From contig CM075939.1 in NCBI GenBank assembly GCA_038030265.1, forward strand, positions 12,939,253 through 13,003,252: a DNA stretch of 64,000 nucleotides. Direction: 5' to 3'. This stretch comes from Corythucha ciliata. Taxonomy: Eukaryota > Arthropoda > Insecta > Hemiptera > Tingidae. The translations under genes were made by a program, and so were the position numbers. How positions within the stretch are numbered: position 1 is the stretch's first letter; each line of letters opens with the position of its first letter. This document shows positions 61,700 to 64,000 of the stretch, piece after piece. The notes beneath the pieces are model-generated. The model had not been told where the DNA came from, searched no databases, and was given only the letters and a program-made list of their open reading frames with translations.

Positions 61700-62385
61700 G
61701 TTTACCGTCTCAGGTCTAAAATTTAAAGTTTAGCTCCAAAAGTATCACTTTCCGGGGTGGGAGGGAGAGAAGTTTCAATTTTGGCTTATTATTTCTCAAT
61801 AATAAGTCTTTGTAATCGTATCGCAAAAAAAATATTTTGAACCCCCCTCAAAATTTGAAGTTTTACGTTTCAAAGTGCGTAGAATCCAAATCTGCAATAA
61901 AAAAAAAATGTCCGTCCGCCGTCCGGGCCATATCTTGCCCTAGGATTGCTCGAAAAAACTCTCTTTCGCTCATAGACTCCATTTGGGGTCTAGTTGGTCC
62001 TAACATCTGATCAGTTTGATCAAATAACTCCCTGGGGTTTTATGGGCCAAAAGCGGGTCCAAAATGGGGATTTTCAAAGGATTTGGGATCATAGGGGTGT
62101 GGAGTGTCGATTTTCATGTAATTTCAAGCTGGATTTGACTACATCGATGAATAATAAACCTATAAACAGTCGAAATAATAAGGCATTGTTCGATAATTCG
62201 CAGCGTTTTCGATATAAAATCCGAAATAGAAGGCTACAAAAGGACAGGTTTCCAGCAGATATTTATTTTTTGACGGATAGTGGCCGTTTCTGTGCAAATT
62301 TAGTCTCTGATGACCGTTAATTGACGCGATTCTAACCTCCAGATCCTGTTTGGAAGCCTGAAAAAAGGCAATGGTTCATCTGTTA
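61700..62385 (+). repeat. Dispersed repeat F, longest copy
   Basis: Contains both the segments found at 39476-39690 and the segment found at 52070-52310, in order. No coding frame is recognised. The family identity is unknown. Confidence 0.75.
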
Positions 62386-62489
62386 TTTTCGCCAGTGAAT
62401 CTGCCCACAGGCGTGGTGGATCAAGTTTTTCCTCAAGAGGAGTTGCACAGAAACCCCCCCCCCCCATTTAACTCGTGACTGTGCACTAT

Positions 62490-63440
62490 TTGTAGCGTCG
62501 AATTGACGTTTTTCTTTAATTTTAGGTGAAACTGAGTGCTTTTTCTCAATTCTACCTCGAACTATAGCCTATTTTATTCATTTTAACCGTAAAAAGGTCT
62601 CAAAAAACCGTGAAATAAAGCTTTTTTGATTTATTATTCTAATTACGGCCAGCACTGGGCATCGCCTATAAACCGCGAATAGGTGCGTTCTTTCAATTTC
62701 AGCCGCAAAAGAACCGTTTTTCCTCAATGTAACCTGTGAATGAACGCTATTTCTCAATTTTAGCCACGACAATTACACTATAATCAACAAAAAACTGTGA
62801 CAATTTTGCCAATTCATTTTCCCTCAATTTTAGCCGCAAATTCGTGCTTTAATCTCAATTCTGCCTTGAGCAATTCCCCCCTTCAAATTTCAGCAGTGAA
62901 AAGGTCCACATAATACTCATGTTAACGAATTTTATTAATTTTGATCCGGACGTTGCATCGCGAACCTTAAAATAGGTGTTTTCCTCAATGTGCCTTAATT
63001 TTAGCCGAAAATAAGAACTTTTTCAAAAATGTGTGCGCTAAGTCGCCGTCTTTCTCGATTGCACCCGCAAACTTGCTATATAAATGTATAAAAACAGTCA
63101 ATTGTCACTTTTTCGCAATATTCACCGAGATGTTGGTTTGAGAAACCACGAACTGGTGCCTTATCTCAATTTTACCTGCGTGAATGAGCTCCATTTCTCA
63201 ATTTTAGCCGTAAATTGGCATTTTTCCTCAATTTTAGCCGCAAATGAGCGATTTTTTTCAATTCTACATTGAACGCGCAATTTATTTTGTCAATTTTAGC
63301 CGCGTGAAAAGAGCACTGTAAACCGTGAATCAGCGCTATTTCTCAATTCTAGCCGTGAATAGGTGTTTTCGCTCAGTACTAGCCGGAAAATGTCCTTTTC
63401 ATGGATTTCATCCGCGAACGAGCACTTTTTCTCAAGACGT
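62490..63440 (-). repeat. Family A array, inverted
   Basis: Minus-oriented units (TTCTCAATTTTAGCCGCAAA on the plus strand), followed by a C12 run at 63445-63456. Confidence 0.8.
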
Positions 63441-63589
63441 GCGGCCCCCCCCCCCCACACTCTGAATCCGTGTGCCTGGCTGGCTGCCCACCCCTTGATC
63501 ATGGGCTGGCTACGCCCCTGAAAGAGATGACTAAAAACTTCATCTGTTTCTTTCTTTTCAGTTCTTTAAATTTTGTTAATCGATAATTT

Positions 63590-64000
63590 GATAAAGCGGG
63601 CCTAAATCCACCAAATTTTATTTCTTAATTTGATCCGTGAAATTGGTTTCTTGTAGATCGAAAACCCACAAAATTGATTTTGATTACCCAAACCCTCAAA
63701 ATTTATGTTGCAAGATCCAAACACACAAATTTAAGTTTTTTTAACGACTGAACCCAGTAAAATTGTTTTTTTCAGTAGCTTAAACCAGCTAAATTGATTT
63801 ATTGAAGAGACAAACCCGCAAAATTCATGTTTATGGAGTCAAGTAACCCGCGAATTTGGTATTTTAAGATGCTATGTTCCGCGAATTCTCTTGCTTGAAG
63901 ATACAAACCCTCAAGATTGGTTTTTTGAACGATAAATCCCTTGAGATTAGTTCATTGAAGTGTCAAACCCGTGAAGTTGGTTCAATTCAGAGGCAATCCT
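63590..64000 (-). repeat. Family C array, opposite orientation
   Basis: Units such as CAAACCCGCAAAATT followed by GNTTTTTGAAG, the complement of family C, running to the window edge. Confidence 0.65.

Overview
The window looks like nuclear DNA of an arthropod, most likely an insect. It holds the septate-junction protein gliotactin, a four-exon family of insect-type gustatory receptors, a CYP4 cytochrome P450, and Jockey/CR1-, I- and Ty3/gypsy-type retroelement remnants. Exons are joined by short GT-AG introns of about 60-90 bp plus a few multi-kilobase introns. I cannot place the species more closely.

Layout. 1-1042: a broken non-LTR reverse transcriptase on the minus strand. 2866-11912: gliotactin on the plus strand, 12 recognised exons with a 5.4 kb intron full of repeat arrays. 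11913-21821: no genes; repeat arrays, foldback elements, a tandem satellite and a hammerhead-ribozyme-like motif. 21822-23934: a complete gustatory receptor gene, minus strand. 25800-29060: arrays. 29683-31163: an unrecognised gene for a small signal-peptide plus single-pass membrane protein, with two alternative 3' modules. 31515-34779: a gustatory receptor locus in which three large first exons appear to share one set of C-terminal exons. 35095-40764: arrays and dispersed repeats. 40765-49526: a CYP4 gene, 11 exons, 509 codons plus stop, with two large repeat-filled introns. 50336-52680: arrays. 52666-54803: a non-LTR retrotransposon with RT and RNase H, broken. 55296-57077: a gustatory receptor gene and a fragment of a second. 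57078-64000: arrays, a Ty3/gypsy integrase remnant with its 3' LTR, and dispersed repeats.

The genes do not form a pathway. Gliotactin acts at tricellular junctions of epithelia, the receptors in chemosensory neurons, and the P450 in the endoplasmic reticulum. The clearest functional theme is chemoreception: all receptors are on the minus strand and share phase-0 intron positions, so they are tandem relatives.

The most unusual property of the DNA is its non-coding part. Roughly 19 kb by my block boundaries consists of degenerate arrays with a period near 30 bp (family A, core AATTCGCGGCTAAAATTGAG) in both orientations. Two other sequence families have a similar period, and another has a period near 20 bp. 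About thirty pure G/C runs, mostly 10-13 nt, are scattered through otherwise AT-rich DNA. I think the arrays are copies of long dispersed elements built of subrepeats. All exon calls come from reading splice signals and protein similarity by eye, with no transcript data.
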